Of a DNA stretch of 64,000 bases, positions 16,035-22,835 are shown in pieces. The notes below the pieces were generated by a model. The model had not been told where the DNA came from. It worked only from the letters and a program-made list of their open reading frames with translations, and ran no database searches. Within the stretch, counting starts at the first letter, position 1; each line of letters begins with the position of its first letter. Source of the stretch: Thiodiazotropha sp050291245 (lineage in GTDB: Bacteria > Pseudomonadota > Gammaproteobacteria > Chromatiales > Chromatiaceae); NCBI GenBank assembly GCA_050291245.1, contig JBNKJP010000022.1:124001-188000 (forward strand), written 5' to 3'. The translations under genes were made by a program, and so were the position numbers.

Positions 16035-16168
16035 CTCACCCGTCTAGTTCTGCTGCTGGAACACGGGTATTATCGGTGAAAGATTAACTGTGTCTGTCGG
16101 GCCTGTTGAGACGGGTCTTTCGATGACGCACGACATGACAACCGGCAAGTCCGGAGGTGGAGAACATT

Positions 16169-16411
16169 ATGGGTTTAGGTGGTATTAGTATCTGGCAGCT
16201 GTTGATCATTCTGGCGATTGTGCTGCTGCTGTTCGGGACCAAGCGACTGAAGAACATCGGTTCGGATCTCGGGGGCGCGATCAAGGGTTTCAAAGGTGCC
16301 ATGCGTGACGCTGAGCAGGAAAAAAAGTCCGAGCCGGATCAACTCGAACAGAATGAGTCCAACCATGTCATCGACGGCGAGGTCACCGCGAAGGAAAAGG
16401 ACAAGCACTGA
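16169..16411 (+). CDS. tatA: twin-arginine translocase subunit TatA
   Basis: 80 residues from the ATG at 16169, preceded by GGAGG with about 10 bp spacing; a GTG four codons upstream is the alternative. One N-terminal helix 'IWQLLIILAIVLLLFGTKRL' is followed by the hinge and amphipathic helix 'IGSDLGGAIKGFKGAM', then an acidic tail. TatA oligomerises to form the protein-conducting path for folded proteins, which suits the redox and cofactor enzymes of this genome. It lies 134 bp after hisE, the common his-tat linkage. Confidence 0.95.
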   Translation: MGLGGISIWQLLIILAIVLLLFGTKRLKNIGSDLGGAIKGFKGAMRDAEQEKKSEPDQLEQNESNHVIDGEVTAKEKDKH

Positions 16412-16449
16412 GTCCGAGTTTCTAACCTTGACTGAACCGGGTAAAACTC

Positions 16450-16803
16450 ATGTTTGATGTGGGTTTCTGGGAACTTGGGCTGATCGCCCTGGTTGCGCTG
16501 ATTGTCATCGGTCCCGAGCGGCTGCCGAAAGTCGCCCGTACCGCCGGTCTGTGGCTGGGTCGCGGCCGGCGTTTCGTGGCCAATGTCAAAGCGGATATCG
16601 ATCGGGAGATGAAAGCCGAAGAGCTCAAGGAGATCCTCGAAAAGCAGAAGAAGATGGCCAATCCCGTACATGAGATCCTCGAAGAGACGCAACAGGATCT
16701 GAATCAGATCAAGCAGGATGTGTCGGCATCGGTCCAGCAGACCTCGGAGAAGGGACAGACTCAGAAGGCCAGCAAGGCGCAGACCTCAGACCAGGCCGAA
16801 TGA
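16450..16803 (+). CDS. tatB: twin-arginine translocase subunit TatB
   Basis: 117 residues. N-terminal helix 'VGFWELGLIALVALIVIGPERLP' with the Glu near position 8 and the GPERLP hinge that mark TatB, an amphipathic helix, then a long charged C-terminal helix. It pairs with TatC as receptor for twin-arginine signal peptides. Its stop overlaps the tatC start (ATGA). Confidence 0.95.
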   Translation: MFDVGFWELGLIALVALIVIGPERLPKVARTAGLWLGRGRRFVANVKADIDREMKAEELKEILEKQKKMANPVHEILEETQQDLNQIKQDVSASVQQTSEKGQTQKASKAQTSDQAE

Positions 16804-17906
16804 TGTCGGTGCCGAACACGAGTCAAGAACAACCCCTGGTTTCCCACCTGATCGAACTGCGGGATCGGGTGTTGCGCATGGTATTGGCGGTACTGATCGT
16901 ATTCGCGGTGCTTTTTCCCTTCGCCAACGACCTCTACAGCGCGATCGCAGGGCCCATGAGAGAGGCGCTGCCGGAAGGCAGTACCATGATCTCCACCAAG
17001 CCTATCGATCCCTTTCTGATTCCCTTCAAACTCAGTCTGCAGCTGGCGATCTTCCTCGCGATTCCTTTCATCCTCTCTCAGTTCTGGGCCTTCGTCGCCC
17101 CCGGACTGTACCGGCATGAAAAGCGGTTGGTCATGCCGTTGCTGATCTCCAGTACCTTCCTGTTCTATCTGGGCATGGCATTCGCCTATTTCGTGGTCTT
17201 CCCCCTGGTGTTCTCGTTTCTCGCCAGCACCGCACCGGAAGGGGTCGAGGTGGCCACGGACATGGGGAGCTATCTCGATTTCGTAATGACCCTGTTCTTT
17301 GCTTTCGGGGTGGCTTTCGAGGTGCCCATCGCCACAATCATTCTGGTCTGGCTCGGTGTGACAACGCCTGACAAACTGCGTAGCAAGCGCCCCTATGTGA
17401 TTGTCGGCGCCTTCGTCGTGGGCATGCTGCTCACGCCACCGGATATCATCTCCCAGACCCTGCTGGCCCTGCCCATGTGGTGTCTGTTCGAATTGGGTGT
17501 GATCTTTTCCAAAGGCTTCATGAAGGATAAGGGAGAGAGCGCGGAAACCGATCCCGAGGAGGTCGCGGAACCGGAAGCAACGAATCAGGAAGCGGATCAG
17601 AATATCGTGGGTAAAGACATTGATCCTGGGACTGAAGATCGGGATTCAGAACGTTTCGTACCACTCACGGAAGACGAGATGGAGGCGGAATTGAATGCCA
17701 TCGAGGCGCAGGATCAGCCGGCCGCTCCCTCGGATGAGGAAGCCATTGACCCGTTTGAGCAGAAACTGCATCAGGTACACGCCCATCGCGCAGCTGGACG
17801 GGTCGAACAGGCTCGCACGCTACTCTACGAGGTCCTCCAACACGGAAATGCTGATCAGGCCCAGGTCGCCAGGAATATTCTTACCCAGCTCGATTCGGTG
17901 GACTGA
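16800..17906 (+). CDS. tatC: TatC with acidic C-terminal extension
   Basis: 368 residues. Residues 1-243 are a standard TatC: 'SHLIELRDRVLR' near 15-26, six transmembrane helices, and conserved 'FLIPFKLSLQLAIFLAIP', 'FWAFVAPGLYRHEKR' and 'LTPPDIISQTLLALPMW'. Residues 244-368 are extra: about 75 acidic residues (Glu/Asp/Gln-rich) followed by a helical pair 'FEQKLHQVHAHRAAGRVEQ' and 'ARTLLYEVLQHGNADQAQVA' that resembles a TPR-like or FimV C-terminal helix-turn-helix. E. coli TatC ends near 258. The reading frame is unbroken, so the tail belongs to the protein. A second in-frame ATG follows the first. Confidence 0.93.
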   Translation: MMSVPNTSQEQPLVSHLIELRDRVLRMVLAVLIVFAVLFPFANDLYSAIAGPMREALPEGSTMISTKPIDPFLIPFKLSLQLAIFLAIPFILSQFWAFVAPGLYRHEKRLVMPLLISSTFLFYLGMAFAYFVVFPLVFSFLASTAPEGVEVATDMGSYLDFVMTLFFAFGVAFEVPIATIILVWLGVTTPDKLRSKRPYVIVGAFVVGMLLTPPDIISQTLLALPMWCLFELGVIFSKGFMKDKGESAETDPEEVAEPEATNQEADQNIVGKDIDPGTEDRDSERFVPLTEDEMEAELNAIEAQDQPAAPSDEEAIDPFEQKLHQVHAHRAAGRVEQARTLLYEVLQHGNADQAQVARNILTQLDSVD

Positions 17907-18248
17907 TCAGGAGCGCTGTCTCAACCGGGTGCCATGCACCAGTGACAGAGTGATCTCCTCAGCGGTCAGGGTTTCTGGAAAATAGGTTCCGGAGATCTTC
18001 GCGCTGTTAATACTGGCCCCTTCCAGATTGGCGCTTCTCAGATCCAGTCCGCGCAGATCCGCATGGCGCAGGTAGGCGCCGGACAGGTTCAGGTTTGTGG
18101 TGTCCAGATTGCGCAGGTCCACGCCCCGCAGATCCGCATTCACCAAGTCGCAAACTTCACCTTCCGCTCGTTTTTGGTTGAATTCATCGAGGCGACCCAG
18201 TTTCAGGAGTTGATACATGGGATCCTGCTTTTGTTCGGGTTTATGCAT
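17907..18248 (-). CDS. pentapeptide-repeat protein
   Basis: 113 residues from the ATG at 18248, preceded by AGGTGAGG with good spacing; the frame extends 30 codons further but without ribosome site. A short helical start ('YQLLKLGRLDEFNQKRAEG') leads into pentapeptide repeats of the A(D/N)LXX type: 'NADLRGVDLRNLDTTNLNLS', 'AYLRHADLRGLDLRSANLEG'. These fold as a right-handed quadrilateral beta helix. Partner unknown. It converges on tatC with adjacent stop codons. Confidence 0.8.
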   Translation of the reverse strand: MHKPEQKQDPMYQLLKLGRLDEFNQKRAEGEVCDLVNADLRGVDLRNLDTTNLNLSGAYLRHADLRGLDLRSANLEGASINSAKISGTYFPETLTAEEITLSLVHGTRLRQRS

Positions 18249-18472
18249 TCTGACCTCACCTGAAAGATTAAAGGGTACAACCGATCGGGGTTTGTCCTCG
18301 GTGAAAATCCGGCCAGCGGATTTGTTCACACGGGCCAAACCACCCGGGTGTGCCGCACTATATCCCCATCTAATAACTCTGGCATATTCTGGACACCTCC
18401 GCGAGCGTTTAGGGAAATTCTTATTCGCGGTAAAGGGATACTCATTTATTGTTGATTTTAGGTAAATCTGTG

Positions 18473-18499
18473 CATACTATTGATAAAGTTAATAGTATG
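18473..18499 (+). promoter_or_regulatory. perfect 9-9-9 inverted repeat before the LysR gene
   Basis: CATACTATT (18473-18481), 9-bp spacer, AATAGTATG (18491-18499): a perfect palindrome ending 10 bp before the ATG. Its size and AT-rich arms suit a LysR-type dimer site, and its position would block initiation, so it is a candidate autoregulatory operator. Confidence 0.6.
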
Positions 18500-18509
18500 A
18501 GTGATACGA

Positions 18510-19421
18510 ATGGCCGGCACTCCACAAATCCACTACAAGCAGAACCGACTGAAACAGTTGCGGGCATTCTGCCATGCGGCTCAGACCGGATCGATCAGCG
18601 AGGCGGCAGAGCGACTCTACTTGAGTCAACCGACTGTCTCTTTGCAGATACAGGCCCTCGAGCGGGAACTCGAGACGGTTCTGTTCGAGAGGCGGGGGCC
18701 CAAGATCAAGCTGACGCCGGAGGGTGAGACCCTCTATAAGCTCTCTCAACCCCTGGTGGAGGGCATGGACAAACTGCAGGAAACCTTCCTGGCATCCTGC
18801 GGCAAACTCGAAAGCGGTGAATTGAACATCGCAGCCGGGGAGTCCACCATTCTTTACATACTCCCCGAACCTATCCGTCTGTTCGCCGAACGTTATCCCG
18901 GTATTCGGGTGAAACTGCACAATGTAACCGGCCGGGATGGCATGGCCATGCTGCGTGCGGATGAAACCGATATGGCCATCGGCTCGATGCTGGAAATACC
19001 GGATGATGTCACCTACCAGCCAGTGGTGAATTATGCCCCGGTGTTGATTACCCCTCTGAACCACCCATTGTCCAAAAAAACTGAAATCTGCCTGCATGAC
19101 ATCAGCCCCTACGGCCTGATTCTTCCACCGCACCATCTGAGTACCTGGCGGATGGTGGATCTGGTGTTCAAGCAGCACAATGCCAATTACAACGTGACTC
19201 TCGAAGCCGGGGGGTGGGAAGTAATCAAAAAATATGTGGAGATCGGCTTGGGAATCTCCATCGTAACGGACGTCTGCCTGACCGGCGAAGAGCAGATCGC
19301 CACGATTCCACTGGGTGAATACTTCCCGGATCGGAGCTACGGTATTGTTTTGCGAAGGGGTAAGTTCCTGTCACCCCAGGCAAAACGCTTTCTTGAAATC
19401 GTCAAAGAGGTATTTCACTGA
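18510..19421 (+). CDS. LysR-family regulator, CysB-like
   Basis: 303 residues from the ATG at 18510; a GTG three codons upstream (18501) is possible. N-terminal winged helix 'QLRAFCHAAQTGSISEAAERL' followed by 'SQPTVSLQIQALERELETVL' with the recognition helix, then a periplasmic-binding-protein-like effector domain ('ESTILYILPEPIRLF', 'GLGISIVTDVCL'). The arrangement and 'GPKIKLTPEGETL' resemble the CysB/Cbl branch, which senses sulfur metabolites, but the effector cannot be deduced. A perfect inverted repeat lies right upstream. A sigma-54 activator follows 83 bp downstream. Confidence 0.88.
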   Translation: MAGTPQIHYKQNRLKQLRAFCHAAQTGSISEAAERLYLSQPTVSLQIQALERELETVLFERRGPKIKLTPEGETLYKLSQPLVEGMDKLQETFLASCGKLESGELNIAAGESTILYILPEPIRLFAERYPGIRVKLHNVTGRDGMAMLRADETDMAIGSMLEIPDDVTYQPVVNYAPVLITPLNHPLSKKTEICLHDISPYGLILPPHHLSTWRMVDLVFKQHNANYNVTLEAGGWEVIKKYVEIGLGISIVTDVCLTGEEQIATIPLGEYFPDRSYGIVLRRGKFLSPQAKRFLEIVKEVFH

Positions 19422-19504
19422 AGATCGGGTGAACGATCAGGGTAGATGTTTTCTCCGGACACTGTTCTGTTCTACAATGGTGGTCTGTTTCAGTGGAGAT
19501 GGTT

Positions 19505-20449
19505 ATGTTAGGAAAAGCCCCGGAATTTCAAACATTGATCCGCGCCATGCGCATTGTTTCCGCAACCGATGCGACCGTGCTCGTGACCGGTGAGAGCGGC
19601 ACTGGAAAAGAGCTGCTGGCCCAGGCGATCCATGAAAACAGCCATCGTCACCAGAAACCCTTCATAACAGTCAACTGTGCCGCACTGCCCACGCAACTGG
19701 CGGAAAGCGAATTGTTCGGTCATCGGAAGGGTTCGTTTACCGGGGCCACTGCGGATAATCTCGGCAAGGTGCAAGCGGCCCACGGTGGTACGCTGTTTCT
19801 CGATGAGATCGGAGAATTACCCATTCCGGTTCAAGCCAAACTGTTACGCTTTCTGGAAACCGGCGAGTGCCAGACGGTTGGGCACGCGCGCAGTCAGAGA
19901 ATGGATGTTCGGGTCATCGCCGCGACCAACCGGGACTTGGCGTTATCATTAGATGACGGAACCTTTCGCAGCGATCTCTACTATCGACTGAACGTCGTGC
20001 CCCTGGAGTTACCCCCGTTGCGGGAGCGCAGTGGTGATGTAGAGCTGCTCCTCAATGGTTTGACCCGGCAACTATCTGAGAGCTACAAGCTGCGTCCTCC
20101 GGTCTACAGCAAAACGGTGCTCAAGTTGCTCAATAGCTACACGTGGCCGGGTAACGTCCGAGAGCTGAAAAACCTGGCGGAACGGATGCTGATTCTGTTT
20201 TCCGGCAAACGCATCGAGATTGAGAATCTGCCCAGTGAATTCCGTGCCCTTCCCAGGCAGAAATCGTCCCTGGACAACGGGCAGTTCGTACTACCCGATC
20301 AAGGCATCAGTATGGATCAGCTGGAAGCCAATCTGATCCAACAGGCATTGATGAAAACCCTGGGCAATCGCAGCAAGGCCGCGCGTCTGCTGGGGCTCAC
20401 CCGGGATACGCTGCTCTATCGGATGAAGAAATACGCGATCGAATCCTGA
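19505..20449 (+). CDS. PspF-like sigma-54 activator without receiver domain
   Basis: 314 residues from the ATG at 19505, which has GGAG six bases upstream; GTG 19493 and ATG 19499 are alternatives. AAA+ domain begins at once: Walker A 'GESGTGKE' (29-36), the sigma-54 contact loop as 'GSFTGA' (76-81; usual form GAFTGA), Walker B 'GTLFLDEIGEL', 'RVIAATNRDL', 'YYRLNVVPLELPPLRER'. A C-terminal Fis-type helix-turn-helix 'RSKAARLLGLTRDTLLYRM' ends the protein. With no sensory domain it must be controlled by a partner protein or by its own level, as PspF is. The Ser replacing Ala in the loop is a known minor variant position. Confidence 0.9.
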   Translation: MLGKAPEFQTLIRAMRIVSATDATVLVTGESGTGKELLAQAIHENSHRHQKPFITVNCAALPTQLAESELFGHRKGSFTGATADNLGKVQAAHGGTLFLDEIGELPIPVQAKLLRFLETGECQTVGHARSQRMDVRVIAATNRDLALSLDDGTFRSDLYYRLNVVPLELPPLRERSGDVELLLNGLTRQLSESYKLRPPVYSKTVLKLLNSYTWPGNVRELKNLAERMLILFSGKRIEIENLPSEFRALPRQKSSLDNGQFVLPDQGISMDQLEANLIQQALMKTLGNRSKAARLLGLTRDTLLYRMKKYAIES

Positions 20450-20474
20450 GGCATTCCGGGCCGGTCTTCGGACC

Positions 20475-21098
20475 TTAGTAGATACGTATCCCCCCGTGAC
20501 GTTTTCGGCTCAGGTGGTCGAATAAACGGAAGCCCGCGAACAGGCCCAGTACAAAGGTAAGTCCCGCTCCGATCAGCCCCCAGTTCAGGGGTATGATCCG
20601 CTCCTTTCCGGAGAGTAGTTTCCGATAGCTTTCATTCTCCTGCTGAACCCGATCCAGAGCGGCCACTACCTGCTCGACGCGGTCAGCTTCCTCGGGTGCC
20701 TTGGTATCTACGGGTTCTTCTACCGTTTGAATTTCCGCGAGTTGTGTCTCGGTGTCAGACAACTTCCTACGCAGGGACTCCAGATCGGCCTGGAGTTTCT
20801 GGTTCTCGGTTTTCATGTCCTCCAATTGAGCGCGGGCCGGTTTTTCCTTGATCAGGAATCCTGCCTTGGTCCAGCCTTCCGCCCCATCCTGGGTGCGGAC
20901 CCGTGCGAAGAGGCCGCTTTCTTCGAGGAGCTCCAGTTCCGTTCCGCTGCTCAGGCGTTCGAGCAGTTTTCCCTTCGAATTGATCTGTTCATACAGAGCC
21001 AGTTGCAGTTCATCCGTCACGTAGCGGGTTTCGGCATAGGCCTGAGGCAGTGAACCGATCAGGCAGGTGCCAACTAACCAAAGCTGTTTGTACTTCAT
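20475..21098 (-). CDS. SH3-domain protein, TIGR04211 (YgiM-like)
   Basis: 207 residues. Signal peptide ending near 'PQAYAETRYV', then a bacterial SH3 domain ('RYVTDELQLALYE', 'LERLSSGTELELLEESG', 'VRTQDGAEGWTKAGFL'), a coiled coil at about 95-160, a transmembrane helix 'WGLIGAGLTFVLGLFAGFRL' near 172-191 and a short basic tail. This is the layout of the YgiM family, anchored in the inner membrane with SH3 and coil in the periplasm. Function unknown; cell-wall contact is suspected. Confidence 0.85.
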   Translation of the reverse strand: MKYKQLWLVGTCLIGSLPQAYAETRYVTDELQLALYEQINSKGKLLERLSSGTELELLEESGLFARVRTQDGAEGWTKAGFLIKEKPARAQLEDMKTENQKLQADLESLRRKLSDTETQLAEIQTVEEPVDTKAPEEADRVEQVVAALDRVQQENESYRKLLSGKERIIPLNWGLIGAGLTFVLGLFAGFRLFDHLSRKRHGGIRIY

Positions 21099-21217
21099 GG
21101 GTATCCGTTGAATGTCTTGTTGTAGGACAAAGGTCGATTATAGCGTGGCACAGGGTTTAGCAGGCGGTTGAAATTCGATTCAGGCACTGCTTCCGGCATT
21201 GGAGTCCATCAAAAATT

Positions 21218-21251
21218 GTTCAGGTTCCGTTCAGTATCGCTGGAGTATTCT
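21218..21251 (+). promoter_or_regulatory. direct-repeat operator and promoter of the 21295 gene
   Basis: GTTCAG-GTTCC-GTTCAG (21218-21234) is a 6-bp direct repeat with an 11-bp period, the spacing used by OmpR-family response regulators. It overlaps the expected -35 of a TATTCT -10 at 21246-21251. This arrangement suggests activation of the downstream small periplasmic protein by a two-component regulator. Confidence 0.45.
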
Positions 21252-21294
21252 GAAACCGTCAAATAGATAAACCGCCAACCTTGGAGAATGAGCC

Positions 21295-21705
21295 ATGAAA
21301 AGATCACGCAAAAACCTGATGATGGGTGCTTTGGTCCTGATGATGTCTTCCCCTGTCATGGCGGGCTACCATGATAGATCGGAACATCGGGAATTGAGTC
21401 GGGAGACCCGTATCGAAAACCGGATCGATCGTCAGTACGAAAGAATTGAACGGAGTTTTGAAAGGCATCAACTGAGTCCTGCTGAACACCATCGGGTATT
21501 GAAGCAATTGAGAGAGATTCATCGCCTGTCTGAGCGGTATGAAAGAGACGGCCGGATTTCCAGGCACGAGTATAAACGTTTGGATCACAAGCTGGATAAA
21601 AACAGCGAATTGATCAAAGAGCTGTCTGAAAATGATATCTACCGCTATGTGATTTACCACGACAAGTATGCCAAGCGCGGAACCGTGCAATATTACGATC
21701 GGTGA
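21295..21705 (+). CDS. small periplasmic helical protein, unknown
   Basis: 136 residues, start preceded by GGAG. Signal peptide 'MMGALVLMMSSPVMA' cut near residue 23. The mature part is almost entirely charged helix rich in Arg, Glu, His and Tyr ('RIENRIDRQYERIERSFER', 'LREIHRLSERYERDG', 'HEYKRLDHKLDKNSELIKEL'). No known family is recognised; the periodic His/Glu/Arg pattern recalls stress- or metal-responsive periplasmic proteins, but this is guesswork. A two-component-type direct repeat precedes it and a stem-loop follows. Confidence 0.7.
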   Translation: MKRSRKNLMMGALVLMMSSPVMAGYHDRSEHRELSRETRIENRIDRQYERIERSFERHQLSPAEHHRVLKQLREIHRLSERYERDGRISRHEYKRLDHKLDKNSELIKELSENDIYRYVIYHDKYAKRGTVQYYDR

Positions 21706-21777
21706 TCGCCGGAATGACCGGCAGAAAACCGTCGCAGTTTTGAATCGCAATGGGATGAAACTGCATGCAAATATAAA

Positions 21778-21824
21778 AAATACCTGATTTGTTCCCGTGA
21801 AAATGTGGAACAGGTCAGGTATTT
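21778..21824. terminator. stem-loop after the 21295 gene
   Basis: AAATACCTGATTTGTTCC (21778-21795) pairs with GGAACAGGTCAGGTATTT (21807-21824), an 18-bp nearly perfect stem with an 11-nt loop, followed within a few bases by a T-run (21830-21834). Likely intrinsic terminator. Confidence 0.6.
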
Positions 21825-22113
21825 CGCAGTTTTTAAGGTTTGGATATGCGTCGAAATCTGCTCGGGAATATCATTAACCTAATGAATTACATAGATATAT
21901 TGACTTTTCTGGAGGGGTGGAAGAGGATTGGCTTGAAATTGTGCTCCACATTCGATGTGGGTTACTATGACAGCAATATAAATAATTCCGCCATGGTTGG
22001 ATCTTTGCGCCTGATTCGCCACGGGACGGCTACAATATCATGATATGGGGTGAGTCGACTTCACGCCGGCTCAAGACAGTGTTCAACATGGAACTGGATT
22101 TGGGAGAAGTCAC

Positions 22114-22833
22114 ATGATTTCATCGAAACAAAGGATGGGTTTGATATCGGGCCTGCTGTTGTTGTCTGCATCAGCTAATGCGACTCTGATTGACAGAGGC
22201 AATGGGTTGATCTTCGATGATGTGTTGAATCTGACTTGGATGCAGGATGCCAACTATGCCGGAACACTCGGCCAGGCTCACAACGGGGCTATGACCTGGC
22301 ACGAAGCCATGGCTTGGGCGGACAGTCTGGTCTATCAGGGATTTGATGATTGGCGCCTGCCCACGATGATCGATACCGATGATCCGGGTTGTGATTACGC
22401 ACAGTCCGGAACCGATTGCGGTCGGGATGTACAGACAACGGATGGATCCACTGTCTACAGCGAGATGGCCAGTCTTTGGTTTGATACCCTGGGGAATCCG
22501 GTGCAGGGGGGGGTGCTCAACACGGGACCCTTCCTGAATCTTCAAGCATCCGACTTCAATGACTACTATTGGCTTGACCAGCCATACGCCCTGCGCCCGG
22601 ATGTGTCCTGGGCTTTCTTTACCTACACTGGGCTGCAGTTCCCTGAGCAGAGTGGCATGCTGCAATATGCGTGGGCGGTCCGCGCGGGTGATGTAGGATT
22701 GGGGGATTATGACCTCATCTCATCTGAGCCCCCCTCTGGAGAGTCTGTTGTTGCAGTCCCGGAACCCGCGACGGCGATGCTGTTGGGCGGTGGGTTGATT
22801 GGATTTCTAGGATTTGCCCGGCGCAAAAAATAA
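22114..22833 (+). CDS. secreted DUF1566-type protein with PEP-CTERM sorting tail
   Basis: 239 residues. Signal peptide 'LISGLLLLSASANA' cut near 23. The body has the DUF1566/Lcl pattern: 'GLIFDDVLNLTWMQDANYA', 'MTWHEAMAWADSLVYQGFDDW', 'WRLPT', and 'YYWLDQPYA...AWAVRAGD'. The C-terminus is a PEP-CTERM signal: 'VPEPATAMLLGG' then a hydrophobic helix and 'ARRKK'. Exosortase systems cut such tails and may link the protein to surface polysaccharide. No exosortase lies in this window, so it must be elsewhere. It converges on the hybrid kinase, with 2 bp between stops. Confidence 0.88.
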   Translation: MISSKQRMGLISGLLLLSASANATLIDRGNGLIFDDVLNLTWMQDANYAGTLGQAHNGAMTWHEAMAWADSLVYQGFDDWRLPTMIDTDDPGCDYAQSGTDCGRDVQTTDGSTVYSEMASLWFDTLGNPVQGGVLNTGPFLNLQASDFNDYYWLDQPYALRPDVSWAFFTYTGLQFPEQSGMLQYAWAVRAGDVGLGDYDLISSEPPSGESVVAVPEPATAMLLGGGLIGFLGFARRKK

Positions 22834-22835
22834 CC

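Noticed and set aside
21840..22043. 67-codon open frame between the periplasmic protein and the PEP-CTERM gene
   Set aside because: Poor ribosome site, no family character, located in a likely regulatory gap.
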